From positions 623,086 to 687,085 of the forward strand of contig NZ_JALMEW010000001.1 in NCBI RefSeq assembly GCF_023094245.1: a stretch of DNA of 64,000 bases, given 5' to 3'. Shown piece after piece: positions 37,786-45,653 of the stretch. The stretch's first letter is position 1, and each line of letters begins with the position of its first letter. The DNA comes from Halomonas getboli. GTDB lineage: Bacteria; Pseudomonadota; Gammaproteobacteria; Pseudomonadales; Halomonadaceae. A program made the position numbers and the translations under genes. Below the pieces are notes generated by a model that saw only the letters and a program-made list of their open reading frames with translations, was not told the DNA's origin and did not search any database.

Positions 37786-38553
37786 ATGAGTTTCGATCCG
37801 TCCCGCCATGCCGAGATGAGCGATGCCGAACGCGACACGCGGATCGCGCTGGCGGCCTGCTATCGGCTGGCCGCCCACTACCGCATGACGGACCTGATCT
37901 ATACCCACATCACTGCGCGCGTGCCGGGGGAGGAAGGGCACTTTCTGATCAATCCCTATGGCTGGCGTTGGGAGGAGATCACCGCGTCCTCGCTGGTGAA
38001 GATCGACGTCGATGGCCGCAAGGTGGACGACAGCCCGGAGGGCGTGAACCCGGCCGGCTTCACCATTCACTCCGCCATCCACCGCGCCAGCCACGATGCG
38101 GCCTGGGTGATGCACACCCATACCCGCGCCGGGATCACGGTGGCCACGCAGGCGCGCGGGCTCGAGACGCGGCTCAATCAGATCTCGCTGCAGTTCCACG
38201 AGCGGGTGTCCTACCACGACTACGAAGGCATCGCCCTGGACCTGGACGAGCGCGAGCGCATCGTGGCGAGCCTCGGCAGCAACTCGGCGCTGGTGCTGCG
38301 CAACCACGGTCTGCTGACCACCGGCGCCACGGCGGCCGAGATGTTCAACAACATGTTCTACCTGGAGCGGGCCTGCGAGCTGCAGGTGGCGGCGCAGGGC
38401 ACCGGCGAGCCGCTGAACCTGGTGTCGGAAGAGACCGCCCGCCACGTGGCGCGCCAGTATGACCAGACCATCCACGAGGATGGCGACCTGGCGCTGGAAT
38501 GGGCGGCGCACCTGCGCACCCTGGATTCGCTGGACCCGAGCTACAAGGACTAA
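37786..38553 (+). CDS. Class II aldolase/adducin family protein
   Basis: 255 residues from ATG 37786, which has AAGGAG at good spacing; the open frame starts 60 bp earlier. Zinc-binding histidines appear in VMHTHTRAGITV near residue 107 and LVLRNHGLLTTG near 170, and ITARVPGEEGHFLINPYG near 40 is the phosphate-site region. Relatives include L-fuculose-phosphate aldolase and decarboxylase-like enzymes; this subgroup (no obvious phosphate-specific residues) has no firm substrate. It is a single gene bounded by palindromic repeats and divergent to the second TRAP operon, whose substrate it may process. Confidence 0.88.
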   Translation: MSFDPSRHAEMSDAERDTRIALAACYRLAAHYRMTDLIYTHITARVPGEEGHFLINPYGWRWEEITASSLVKIDVDGRKVDDSPEGVNPAGFTIHSAIHRASHDAAWVMHTHTRAGITVATQARGLETRLNQISLQFHERVSYHDYEGIALDLDERERIVASLGSNSALVLRNHGLLTTGATAAEMFNNMFYLERACELQVAAQGTGEPLNLVSEETARHVARQYDQTIHEDGDLALEWAAHLRTLDSLDPSYKD

Positions 38554-38562
38554 GGACGGTTT

Positions 38563-38600
38563 GGGGTCAGACCCCTAAGGGAATTGAGGGGTCTGACCCC
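38563..38600. repeat. Palindromic repeat, copy 6
   Basis: GGGGTCAGACCCC, CTAAGGGAATTGA-type core, GGGGTCTGACCCC followed by AAAGTTGGGTGA. It sits 10 bp after the aldolase stop, between convergent genes, where it could also serve as a hairpin terminator. Confidence 0.9.
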
Positions 38601-38614
38601 AAAGTTGGGTGAGG

Positions 38615-39538
38615 CTAGTCCGGAGCGGCCGGGAGGTTCATCAGCCACTGACGGAAGTCGCGGCTGGCCTGGCTGAGGTGGCGGTGCTGGGGCAGCAGCA
38701 GCGAGAGCTTGCCCTGGCTCGGCATGGCATGGGGCAGGGCCCGCAGCAGGTTGCCCTGCCGTAGCTCCTCGGCCAGCAGCTGCTCCCAGCCGAGGGTGAT
38801 GCCCTGGCCGGCGAGCGTGGCATTCATCAGCACCTGGTAGCTGTTGGCGCGCAGGCAGTGCTCGGGCTCGCGCCAGGTCATCCCGATGGCCTCGAACCAG
38901 TCGCGCCAGGTCAGCCAGTCGTTGAAGTGGTCTTCCAGGACCATGAGGATGTGCCGGCCGAGCAGGTCCTCGGGGGCGTCGACATGGCCGTGGTGCGCGG
39001 CGTAATGCGGGCTGCACACGGCGATGACGTTTTCCTCGGGAAAGACGGTCTCGGCGATCAGGCCCGGCGGATCTACCTGGCCCTCGAGATGGTAGTAGAG
39101 CCCCAGATCGAACTCGGTCAGGTCGAGGCGGTACGGGTCTTCCATGGTCAGCAGGCGGATTTCCACCTCCGGGTGCCGACGCTGGAAGTGGGGGAGATGG
39201 CGTGACAGCCAGATCGAGGCGACGGTGGGGCTGGTGGCCAGGGTGATCTGGTCGTCGTTGCCCTGTCGGCGCAGACGCACCGTCTCGTCGGCCAGCTCGC
39301 GCAGCAGCCGGCGCACCACGCGGTAGTACTGGTCGGCGGCCGGGGTCGGCCTCAGGCCCTCCGGATCACGCTCGAACAGCGGGCGCCCCAGGTTTTCCTC
39401 CAGCCGCTTGATCTGGCGGCTGATGGCGCTCTGGGTCAGGCTGAGTTCGCGGCCGGCCTGGGTGAAGCTGCCGTGTCGGGCGGCGGCCTCGAAGGCGCGC
39501 AGGCATTGCAGCGGGGGCAGGGCATCGCGTCCGCTCAT
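38615..39538 (-). CDS. LysR-family regulator, GcvA-like
   Basis: 307 residues from ATG 39538. The N-terminal winged helix has ALPPLQCLRAFEAAARHGSF and LSLTQSAISRQIKRLEENLG near residues 6-50, and the two-lobed ligand domain starts near 95 (ITLATSPTVASIWLSRHLP). The GcvA subgroup often controls transport and amino-acid or betaine metabolism. It lies 103 bp downstream of the hydrolase gene on the same strand, so it may be co-transcribed and regulate the BCCT-hydrolase unit or the aldolase. Confidence 0.92.
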   Translation of the reverse strand: MSGRDALPPLQCLRAFEAAARHGSFTQAGRELSLTQSAISRQIKRLEENLGRPLFERDPEGLRPTPAADQYYRVVRRLLRELADETVRLRRQGNDDQITLATSPTVASIWLSRHLPHFQRRHPEVEIRLLTMEDPYRLDLTEFDLGLYYHLEGQVDPPGLIAETVFPEENVIAVCSPHYAAHHGHVDAPEDLLGRHILMVLEDHFNDWLTWRDWFEAIGMTWREPEHCLRANSYQVLMNATLAGQGITLGWEQLLAEELRQGNLLRALPHAMPSQGKLSLLLPQHRHLSQASRDFRQWLMNLPAAPD

Positions 39539-39641
39539 GAGGGTCCTCGGCAGCAGGGAATCCGTGTCGCCGCCGAGGATATCATGCCCGCCCCGGGCAT
39601 CACTTCGGACCTTGCCCCGGGGCGGTGTGCGGGATGGTGGC

Positions 39642-41660
39642 CTAGATGGCCTCACGCGTGACTTCCGTCTGCCAGCGCTTGCGATGCACTTCCTGGCCTT
39701 CGTCGTGGGCGATCTGTTCGGCCTCGATATAGAAGGCTGAGGCGTCGCAGGTCAGCCGATAGCGGCTCTCCACCTCGACGTCGAACTGCCCGGGTCCCTG
39801 GTCGCGGCCCGCCTTGTAGCGCCAGACGATCTCCGCCCGGGCGAGCGTCGGGTCTTCAGGATGGGCGGTGTAACGCTCCTGGCAGGACTGGTCCACGCGA
39901 TAGCCGTGGTCGGCGTAGGTCATGGCCCCGAGGTCGTCCTCGACGATCACCGTGACCTCGCCGCTGGCCACATCTTCCTGCACGGTGCGGCGCGGCTGGG
40001 GCTGGCGCTGGATCTCGACGTTGGCCGGCTTGGCGCTCTCCGGCGGTTCGAACGGGTTCGCTACCGTGTGGCCCTCGAAGGTGGGCAGTTCGAGACGCTG
40101 CAGGCCGGGCTGCAGGGTCAGGGCGGCGCGTTTGGGGGTGGGCCACAGCAGCGGGAAGTTGGCCGAGGCGATGGCGATGCGCAGGCGATGCCCCGCCGGC
40201 ACCCGGTAGCCGATCATGTCGAGCTCCAGATCGATGTCCATGGGTTCGCCGGGCACCGGAGGCTCGAGGCGATCATGGTCGCGCAGCGACAGGTTCAGCA
40301 CGCCATAGGTGATCCGGGCCACGCGCCCGTCGGGCTGCACGTCGCTGAGGCGTACGGTGAGCTGGCCGCAGTCCTGGTTGCTGGCCAGCCGCAGGCGCAG
40401 CCGGGGTTTGCCGAGGATGTCGAGCGGCGTTTCGAGCGGGGCGCTGTCGAAGCACAGCGCCTGGGCATCGTCGCGGCTCTGTTCGGCGGGGAGGTCGGGG
40501 CCGAACCAGATGGCGCAGTATTCGCCCTGCTGGCTGCCGGCGGTCAGCGGAGAATCGACGGTGCAGGCCGCGTTCAGCGGCGTATCGCCCGGCACCAGCC
40601 CGGTCTCGGTCAGCGAGAAGGGGCGTGGCTCGACGCTGGCCGACGGCCAGCCCTCGGTGCGGACCCAGGCGCCGGGGCGTTCGGCGTACAGCGGCTGGGG
40701 TGTCAGGGCATCCTGCAGGTAGAAGGTGCCGGCCGGTTCGTCCATGACGCCGGTGTCGATGTCCTTCAACCAGTGGTCCCACCAGCGCAGGGCTTCCTGC
40801 AGGAAGCCGATCGCCGGGTCCGGCACGGCGAAGTGTGGGTACTTGTGGATCCAGGGGCCGATCAGACCCTTCTTCGGGCCGTGCAGGTGCTCGAGCAGCC
40901 GCGGCACGCTGTTCTTGTAGCCGTCGCCCCAGCCGCCGACCGCGTAGACGGCAGCCTCGATGTCGGCGTAGTGCTGGTTGACCGAGCCATGCTTCCAGTA
41001 GTCGTCGCGGGTCTGGTGGCTCATCCAGGTCTCGGCCAGCAGCGGCATGTTCTCCAGGCGCTGTTTCCAGCGCCCGCGCCAGGCGTCGCCGACCAGGGCT
41101 GGATCGGGCGGGGCGGCAGAGAAACTGAGCATGGTCGCCGACCAGCCGAGGTTCTCGTGCAGCAAATTGCCGCCCTTGTAGTGGATGTCGTCGGTATAGC
41201 GGTCGTCAGTGGAGCACAGGGTGATGATTGCCTTGAGCGGCTCGGGCTTGAGCGCCGCCAGCTGCAGCGAATTGAAGCCGCCCCAGGAGATGCCCATCAT
41301 GCCGACGCGGCCGCTGCACCAGGGCTGGCGGGCCAGCCAGTCGATGACCTCCAGGGCGTCGGCCTGCTCCTGGGGCAGGTATTCGTCAGCCATCAGGCCT
41401 TCTGATTCGCCGTTGCCGCGCATGTCGACGCGCACGCTGGCGTAGCCGTGTCCGGCGAAGTAGGGATGGGTCAGCTCGTCGCGTACCGCCGTGCCATCGC
41501 GCTTGCGATAGGGCAGGTACTCGAGGATGGCGGGCACCGGGTGGTGCTCGGCACCCTCCGGCAGCCAGATGCGGGCGGCGAGCCGGGTGCCGTCGGCGAG
41601 CGGGATCTCCAGATGCTCGATCTCGCGAATGCGGTGCGGGAAGTCGGTCTTCACGTTCAT
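39642..41660 (-). CDS. CocE/NonD-family alpha/beta hydrolase (X-Pro dipeptidyl-peptidase S15 type)
   Basis: 672 residues from ATG 41660. The alpha/beta-hydrolase domain has YLPYRKRDGTAVRDELTH near residue 50, VRVDMRGNGESEG near 78 and the nucleophile elbow GMMGISWGGFNSLQ near 117 (Ser in GISWGG). The C-terminal jelly-roll domain (about 400-560) has the family end LRIAIASANFPLLWPTP. CocE-type enzymes cleave esters or N-terminal amides, often of compounds with an ammonium group. The gene overlaps the BCCT transporter stop by 4 bp, suggesting hydrolysis of the imported compound. No signal peptide, so cytoplasmic. Confidence 0.9.
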   Translation of the reverse strand: MNVKTDFPHRIREIEHLEIPLADGTRLAARIWLPEGAEHHPVPAILEYLPYRKRDGTAVRDELTHPYFAGHGYASVRVDMRGNGESEGLMADEYLPQEQADALEVIDWLARQPWCSGRVGMMGISWGGFNSLQLAALKPEPLKAIITLCSTDDRYTDDIHYKGGNLLHENLGWSATMLSFSAAPPDPALVGDAWRGRWKQRLENMPLLAETWMSHQTRDDYWKHGSVNQHYADIEAAVYAVGGWGDGYKNSVPRLLEHLHGPKKGLIGPWIHKYPHFAVPDPAIGFLQEALRWWDHWLKDIDTGVMDEPAGTFYLQDALTPQPLYAERPGAWVRTEGWPSASVEPRPFSLTETGLVPGDTPLNAACTVDSPLTAGSQQGEYCAIWFGPDLPAEQSRDDAQALCFDSAPLETPLDILGKPRLRLRLASNQDCGQLTVRLSDVQPDGRVARITYGVLNLSLRDHDRLEPPVPGEPMDIDLELDMIGYRVPAGHRLRIAIASANFPLLWPTPKRAALTLQPGLQRLELPTFEGHTVANPFEPPESAKPANVEIQRQPQPRRTVQEDVASGEVTVIVEDDLGAMTYADHGYRVDQSCQERYTAHPEDPTLARAEIVWRYKAGRDQGPGQFDVEVESRYRLTCDASAFYIEAEQIAHDEGQEVHRKRWQTEVTREAI

Positions 41661-43231
41661 GTTGGTTGGCCTTGTGCTTGGCGGCTGGCTGGGCGTTGGG
41701 CGTCGGGTGTGGCGGGCACCGTCAGGGCGCTGGGATCGCTGAGCCAGCGCCACAGGGCGGTGCTGGCCAGCAGGATGATCAGCAGCGCGGGCAGGCCGCC
41801 GAGGTTGGAGAGCATCTTCACCCCGTCGATGCCGACGAAGCTGGTCATCACCCAGGCGATGACGCCGACCACGGTGCCCCAGATGACCTTCATCGGGATG
41901 CCGGCGCTGAAGTCGGAGTCGGCGGTCAGGCCGCGGGTGCAGAGGTTGCCGATGGCGTCGGTGTTGGAGTCGGCGGCGGTGACGTAGGAGACGAAGGCGA
42001 TGAACAGCAGCAGCGGGACCCAGATATTGGCCAGCGGCAGCTCATCGAACAGCCGATAGAGCACGTGCTCCACGCCCTGATCGTTGAGCACGGCATTCAG
42101 GTCGATGCCGGTGCGCATCTGGAAGTAGAGCGTGCCGCCGGAGAAGATGACGATCCACACGGTGGCGAACAGTGCCGGGTACAGCAGGTTGATGCGCAGG
42201 AACTCGCGTACCGTGTAGCCCCTCGAGATGCGTCCGAGGAACAGCGCGGCCACCGGGGCCCAGGCGAACCAGATCGCCCAGTAGAAGATTGACCACCAGT
42301 GCGGCCACTGGTCGTTGCCGGCGGCGCCGGTGAACAGGCTACGGGTGAAGAAGTTGTCGAGGTAGACGCCGAACGACTCGACGCCGATCTGCAGCATGAA
42401 GGCGGTGGGGCCGAACACGAAGACGAACAGGCCGAGGGCCAGCAGCAGCCAGGCATTGAGTGCCGAGAGTCGTGCGATGCCGCGCTTCAGGCCGCTGGTC
42501 GCCGAGATCACGAAGGTCACCACGATCAGTGCAATGATCAGCCCCAGGCGCAGCGGGTTGGTCTCGCCGTCCATGTACTGGCCGAGACCGCCGGCCAGGG
42601 TGATGGCGCCGGTGCCGAGCGTCGAAGCCATGCCGGCCACCAGGGAGTACAGGGCCAGGGCGTCGATCAGCCCCGAGTAATGCCTGATGCTCGGACCGAA
42701 CAGCGGCTCGAGCATGCTCGAGATCGAGAACTTCTGGCGGCGATTGTAGAAGGCCAGGGCGAAGATCAGCGCCGGCACCGCATAGATGGCGTAGGGCGTG
42801 AAGGTCCAGTGCAGGAACATGGTGGACATGGCGAACAGCGCGGCGTCGGAGGAGCCGGCTTCCAGCCCCAGGGAGTCGGGCGGGCCCATCAGATGGTAGA
42901 GCGGCTCGGCGGTGGTCCAGAACAGCACGCCCACCGCCAGGGTGGTGCACAGGGTGATCGAGAACCAGCGCATCTTCGTCAGCAGCGGCTCGGCCTCGTC
43001 GTCGCCGCCGATGCGAATGTGGCCCAGCGGCGACGCATAGACGACGATCGCCAGGATCAGCAAGTAGAGGCTGCCCAGGCTGAACAGCCACGAGAAGCGT
43101 TCGAGGATGGCGTCGTTGAGTTGGCTGGTGAAGCCGAGGAAGGCGTCGAGATCCTGGAAGCTGGCAATCACCGCCGCGAGCAGGATGAGGAAGGTCGGCC
43201 AGAATACCAAAGGCCGCATGCGGTTGGTCAT
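41657..43231 (-). CDS. BCCT-family transporter (betaine/choline/carnitine type)
   Basis: 524 residues from ATG 43231 with GGAG upstream. About 12 membrane segments; the BCCT signature region around residue 290-330 reads WPHWWSIFYWAIWFAWAP, then VAALFLGRISRGYTVREF, and TTAEPLYHLMG near 83 provides the substrate-site region. These carriers take up quaternary or tertiary ammonium compounds with sodium or protons. No long osmosensing C-terminal tail is seen, so catabolic uptake is more likely than osmoregulation. First gene of a unit with the CocE-type hydrolase. Confidence 0.94.
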   Translation of the reverse strand: MTNRMRPLVFWPTFLILLAAVIASFQDLDAFLGFTSQLNDAILERFSWLFSLGSLYLLILAIVVYASPLGHIRIGGDDEAEPLLTKMRWFSITLCTTLAVGVLFWTTAEPLYHLMGPPDSLGLEAGSSDAALFAMSTMFLHWTFTPYAIYAVPALIFALAFYNRRQKFSISSMLEPLFGPSIRHYSGLIDALALYSLVAGMASTLGTGAITLAGGLGQYMDGETNPLRLGLIIALIVVTFVISATSGLKRGIARLSALNAWLLLALGLFVFVFGPTAFMLQIGVESFGVYLDNFFTRSLFTGAAGNDQWPHWWSIFYWAIWFAWAPVAALFLGRISRGYTVREFLRINLLYPALFATVWIVIFSGGTLYFQMRTGIDLNAVLNDQGVEHVLYRLFDELPLANIWVPLLLFIAFVSYVTAADSNTDAIGNLCTRGLTADSDFSAGIPMKVIWGTVVGVIAWVMTSFVGIDGVKMLSNLGGLPALLIILLASTALWRWLSDPSALTVPATPDAQRPASRQAQGQPT

Positions 43232-43400
43232 GGACGTTTCTCCACTTGTTATGTCATGTCTCGGGATGTCCCCGGCGCATGGCCGCTTACCATACCGGGG
43301 TGCTGCCAGTGGATGACAGCGACCGATCCGCATGGGGGCATGACGTCAGCGCATGCCCTCCGTGAAATTAGGGGGGAGGCCGGCAGGCCCGGTGACCGAA

Positions 43401-43435
43401 CGCAAAGCGCCCGGCATCATGCCGGGCGCTTTGCG
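43401..43435. terminator. Strong inverted repeat upstream of the BCCT gene
   Basis: CGCAAAGCGCCCGGCA (43401-43416) is perfectly inverted at 43420-43435 around loop TCA, with TTG following on the plus strand. No intact gene ends here; it may be left from a lost gene. Confidence 0.6.
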
Positions 43436-43449
43436 TTGTGGGGCAGATT

Positions 43450-43487
43450 GGGGTCAGCCACCTAAGGGGATTGAGGGGTCTGACCCC
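43450..43487. repeat. Palindromic repeat, copy 7
   Basis: GGGGTCAGCCACC (two changes), a CTAAGGGGATTGA-type core and GGGGTCTGACCCC, followed by AAAGTTGGGTGA as in copy 6. It lies next to gene remnants. Confidence 0.85.
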
Positions 43488-43506
43488 AAAGTTGGGTGAA
43501 GGGCCT

Positions 43507-43710
43507 TCAGGTTTGGGCCGTCAGTGCCTCCGCGGGGCAGCGCTCGCGTTCTTCGCGGGCGCTCAGGCTCATGGCGACGAAGATCACCGAGTTCACCAAC
43601 AGGCCGCAGAAGCCGGGGTGCCAGCCGAAGTGGGCATCCGCGATGAACTGGAAAAACAGTGCGCCGAGCAGCAGAGCAACCAGAGAGCCGGGGTTAGCCA
43701 GGGTTAGTAG
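43507..43710 (-). pseudogene. C-terminal remnant of a sodium:solute symporter
   Basis: The last 65 codons of an otherwise unrecognisable frame encode a membrane helix pair (LVALLLGALFFQFIADAHF, then HPGFCGLLVNSVIFVAMSL) typical of the end of SSS-type or similar symporters. No N-terminal part is present; upstream sequence changes to an unrelated fragment on the other strand. A remnant after deletion is the best reading; the exact transporter family is uncertain. Confidence 0.5.
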
Positions 43711-43711
43711 G

Positions 43712-43822
43712 TTGGCCGCCCAGTGGATCCCGCTGGCACAGCCGGCACCGTCCCGACAGCTGAAGCTGCTCGAGGACACGGTTGGGGCGGAGCTGTTGGT
43801 GTGCTCAAGGCAGGGGAGAAAC
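43712..43822 (+). pseudogene. LysR-type helix-turn-helix remnant
   Basis: About 37 codons reading LAAQWIPLAQPAPSRQLKLL then EDTVGAELLVCSRQGR match the recognition helix and wing of LysR regulators closely. Neither the start nor the ligand domain is present. It directly abuts the symporter remnant on the opposite strand, suggesting a deletion junction. Confidence 0.6.
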
Positions 43823-44386
43823 ACTATATTGAAGCGAAATACGCTTGAGCAGCGCAACGATGGTGCGTCGGAGGTAGAGGAATTCGGGGAAGAGCCGACA
43901 AGGCCTTGAGTTGTTTTTGGTAAGGCCTTGATATCAAGATTTTTTCTAGTTTTTGGCCCGCCATTCGCTGTGTTCGAACGGAAGGGCCGCCTGGCGGCGG
44001 CCCTTCGAACGTGAGCTGGCGTGCTCCAACTGGTCCCCTTCGGGGGACTTTTTTTATGTGCGTTTGTTGGGGAGCATAATGGCCGCCAGGCCATGAGCCG
44101 ACAACGAGACCTTAGTGGTAGATTTCGCCTGTACCGTGCCCGCTGCCCGTATATCGCCTTTCACTCCCTTCCCGCCGTCGAGTGTCGGGTGCGCTCCTGA
44201 GGCCGCTCGTGCGCGCCGATGTAGCGGCTATTCAGCGTTGAATGTGCAGAATCCCGTATAGCATCGGCGCTCTCGATGGTGTTCCATAGCAGCCTATCCC
44301 GGCCCGGCGGCGTTCGCGCTGCATGTGCGGTTGAGGCGTTGGCCGTCGATGTCGGGACAAGAAGAGGCGGGAAAAGGGGAGTTATC
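43823..44386. other. Gene-poor region with two hairpins
   Basis: About 560 bp without a supported gene. It holds a hairpin at 43981-44006 (11-bp stem, loop TGGC) and a typical terminator at 44033-44055. The right part must contain the promoter of the glycosyltransferase at 44387, but no clear boxes were found. Confidence 0.5.
44033..44055 (+). terminator. Rho-independent terminator with UUCG loop
   Basis: GTCCCC-TTCG-GGGGAC (44033-44048) followed by seven T. It is the most canonical terminator in the window, yet no intact plus-strand gene precedes it, so it probably belonged to a gene now lost. Confidence 0.8.
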
Positions 44387-45544
44387 GTGAGAACACTCGT
44401 CGTGGTGCGTTCCTTGAAGATGGGAGGGATGGAGCGCGTCGCGGTCAATCTGGCGGATGCCTTCGCCGAGGCGGGGCATGAAAGCCATCTGCTGAGCTTT
44501 CGCCGCGTCGAGCGCGAGCTGTCGCCGTCGCATCCGGGGGTGCAGCAGCATCACTTGAATCTGCGCTGGCGGTCGCGGGCCACGCTGGTGGGCCTGCTGC
44601 TGGAAGTGCTGGCGCGGTGGGTGCTGAATCCGCTGCTCAAGCGCTCGCTGTATCTGGGCACCGGCATCGTCGGGGGCTGGGTCTTCAGGCAGTGGCTGCG
44701 TGGTTTCGAGCGCCAATACGGTCGCGTCGATCGCATCGTCTTCCGTGGCATCGGCACCTTCGAGCAGGTCTGGACCTTCCGCGACGATCGCGCGCGCTAC
44801 GTGCTGGAGAACATCCTGCACGTTTCCCGGCCCAGCTGTCGGCGGCGCCTGATGGGGCGCTGCCTGTTCCAGGGGCGACACCTGATCACGGTTTCGCGCG
44901 GCGTCGCCGAGAGCGTGAGCAAGGCGCAAACGTGCTGGCGCTTCACGCCGGCGTCGCTCGAGGTGATTCCGAATCCTTGCCCGATCGCCGATATTCGCCG
45001 GGCCATGCGTGAGCCGGAGCCCGATCTGCCGGACGAGCCCTATCTGGTCAACGTCGCCCGACTGGTGCCGGCCAAGGACCAGGCGCTGCTGCTGCGGGCC
45101 TATGCCGAATCCGGCGTGAGCATGCCGCTGGTGCTGGTCGGCGACGGCCAGGAGAGAGGCGCGCTCGAAGCGCTGGCCGATGAGCTCGGCATCGCCAAAC
45201 GGGTGCGCTTCGTGGGTCAGCGCAGCAACCCCTACCCGTGGATGCACCACGCCAGGCTGTTCGTGCTGAGTTCCCGCTTCGAGGGCATGGGCATCGTGCT
45301 GTTCGAGGCGCTGGCCTGCGACACGCCGGTGCTGAGCGTCGACTGTCCGGGCGGCATTCGCGACATTCTCAAGGGCGATCTCGAGGCGTCGATCGTGCCG
45401 CACTCCGTCGAGGGGCTGGCGAGTGGCATTCGCGAGGCACTCGAGCATGCAGCGCCTGCTATCCAGGAGGCCTGGTTGGACGACTTCCGCCCGCAGACCG
45501 TGGCGGCGGCGTTCATGGCCGCGCCCGGTGCAGACGATGCCTGA
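44387..45544 (+). CDS. Glycosyltransferase family 4
   Basis: 385 residues from GTG 44387, preceded by GGGGAG; the frame extends upstream without family content. GT-B marks: VRSLKMGGMERVAVNLADAF near residue 7, the donor-domain start YLVNVARLVPAKDQALLLRA near 216, VGQRSNPYPWM near 277 and SSRFEGMGIVLFEALACDTP near 293 (E-x7-E). It resembles the protein encoded at 61966-63246. Likely adds a sugar to LPS core or to another surface glycan. Confidence 0.88.
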   Translation: MRTLVVVRSLKMGGMERVAVNLADAFAEAGHESHLLSFRRVERELSPSHPGVQQHHLNLRWRSRATLVGLLLEVLARWVLNPLLKRSLYLGTGIVGGWVFRQWLRGFERQYGRVDRIVFRGIGTFEQVWTFRDDRARYVLENILHVSRPSCRRRLMGRCLFQGRHLITVSRGVAESVSKAQTCWRFTPASLEVIPNPCPIADIRRAMREPEPDLPDEPYLVNVARLVPAKDQALLLRAYAESGVSMPLVLVGDGQERGALEALADELGIAKRVRFVGQRSNPYPWMHHARLFVLSSRFEGMGIVLFEALACDTPVLSVDCPGGIRDILKGDLEASIVPHSVEGLASGIREALEHAAPAIQEAWLDDFRPQTVAAAFMAAPGADDA

Positions 45545-45653
45545 GCCGGCTCGGTGCCTCTGGCGTCGCGGGTGCGAGGTGGACGCGCGACGGGAATATG
45601 GCACCATGTAGCACGATTTCGGGCACAGGGCGCCTGATGGATAGGGAGACAAC

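Noticed and set aside
39861..41405. A 514-codon plus-strand frame opposite the CocE-type gene
   Set aside because: It is antisense to a well-supported gene and has no recognisable motif; GC-rich third positions produce such long antisense frames.
28985..43487. Seven palindromic repeats considered as a CRISPR array
   Set aside because: They are kilobases apart, separated by whole operons, palindromic as a unit and without regular spacers.
44110..44126. GTGGTAG stretch upstream of the glycosyltransferase at 44387, checked as a second ops site
   Set aside because: Only five or six bases agree with ops; this is expected by chance.
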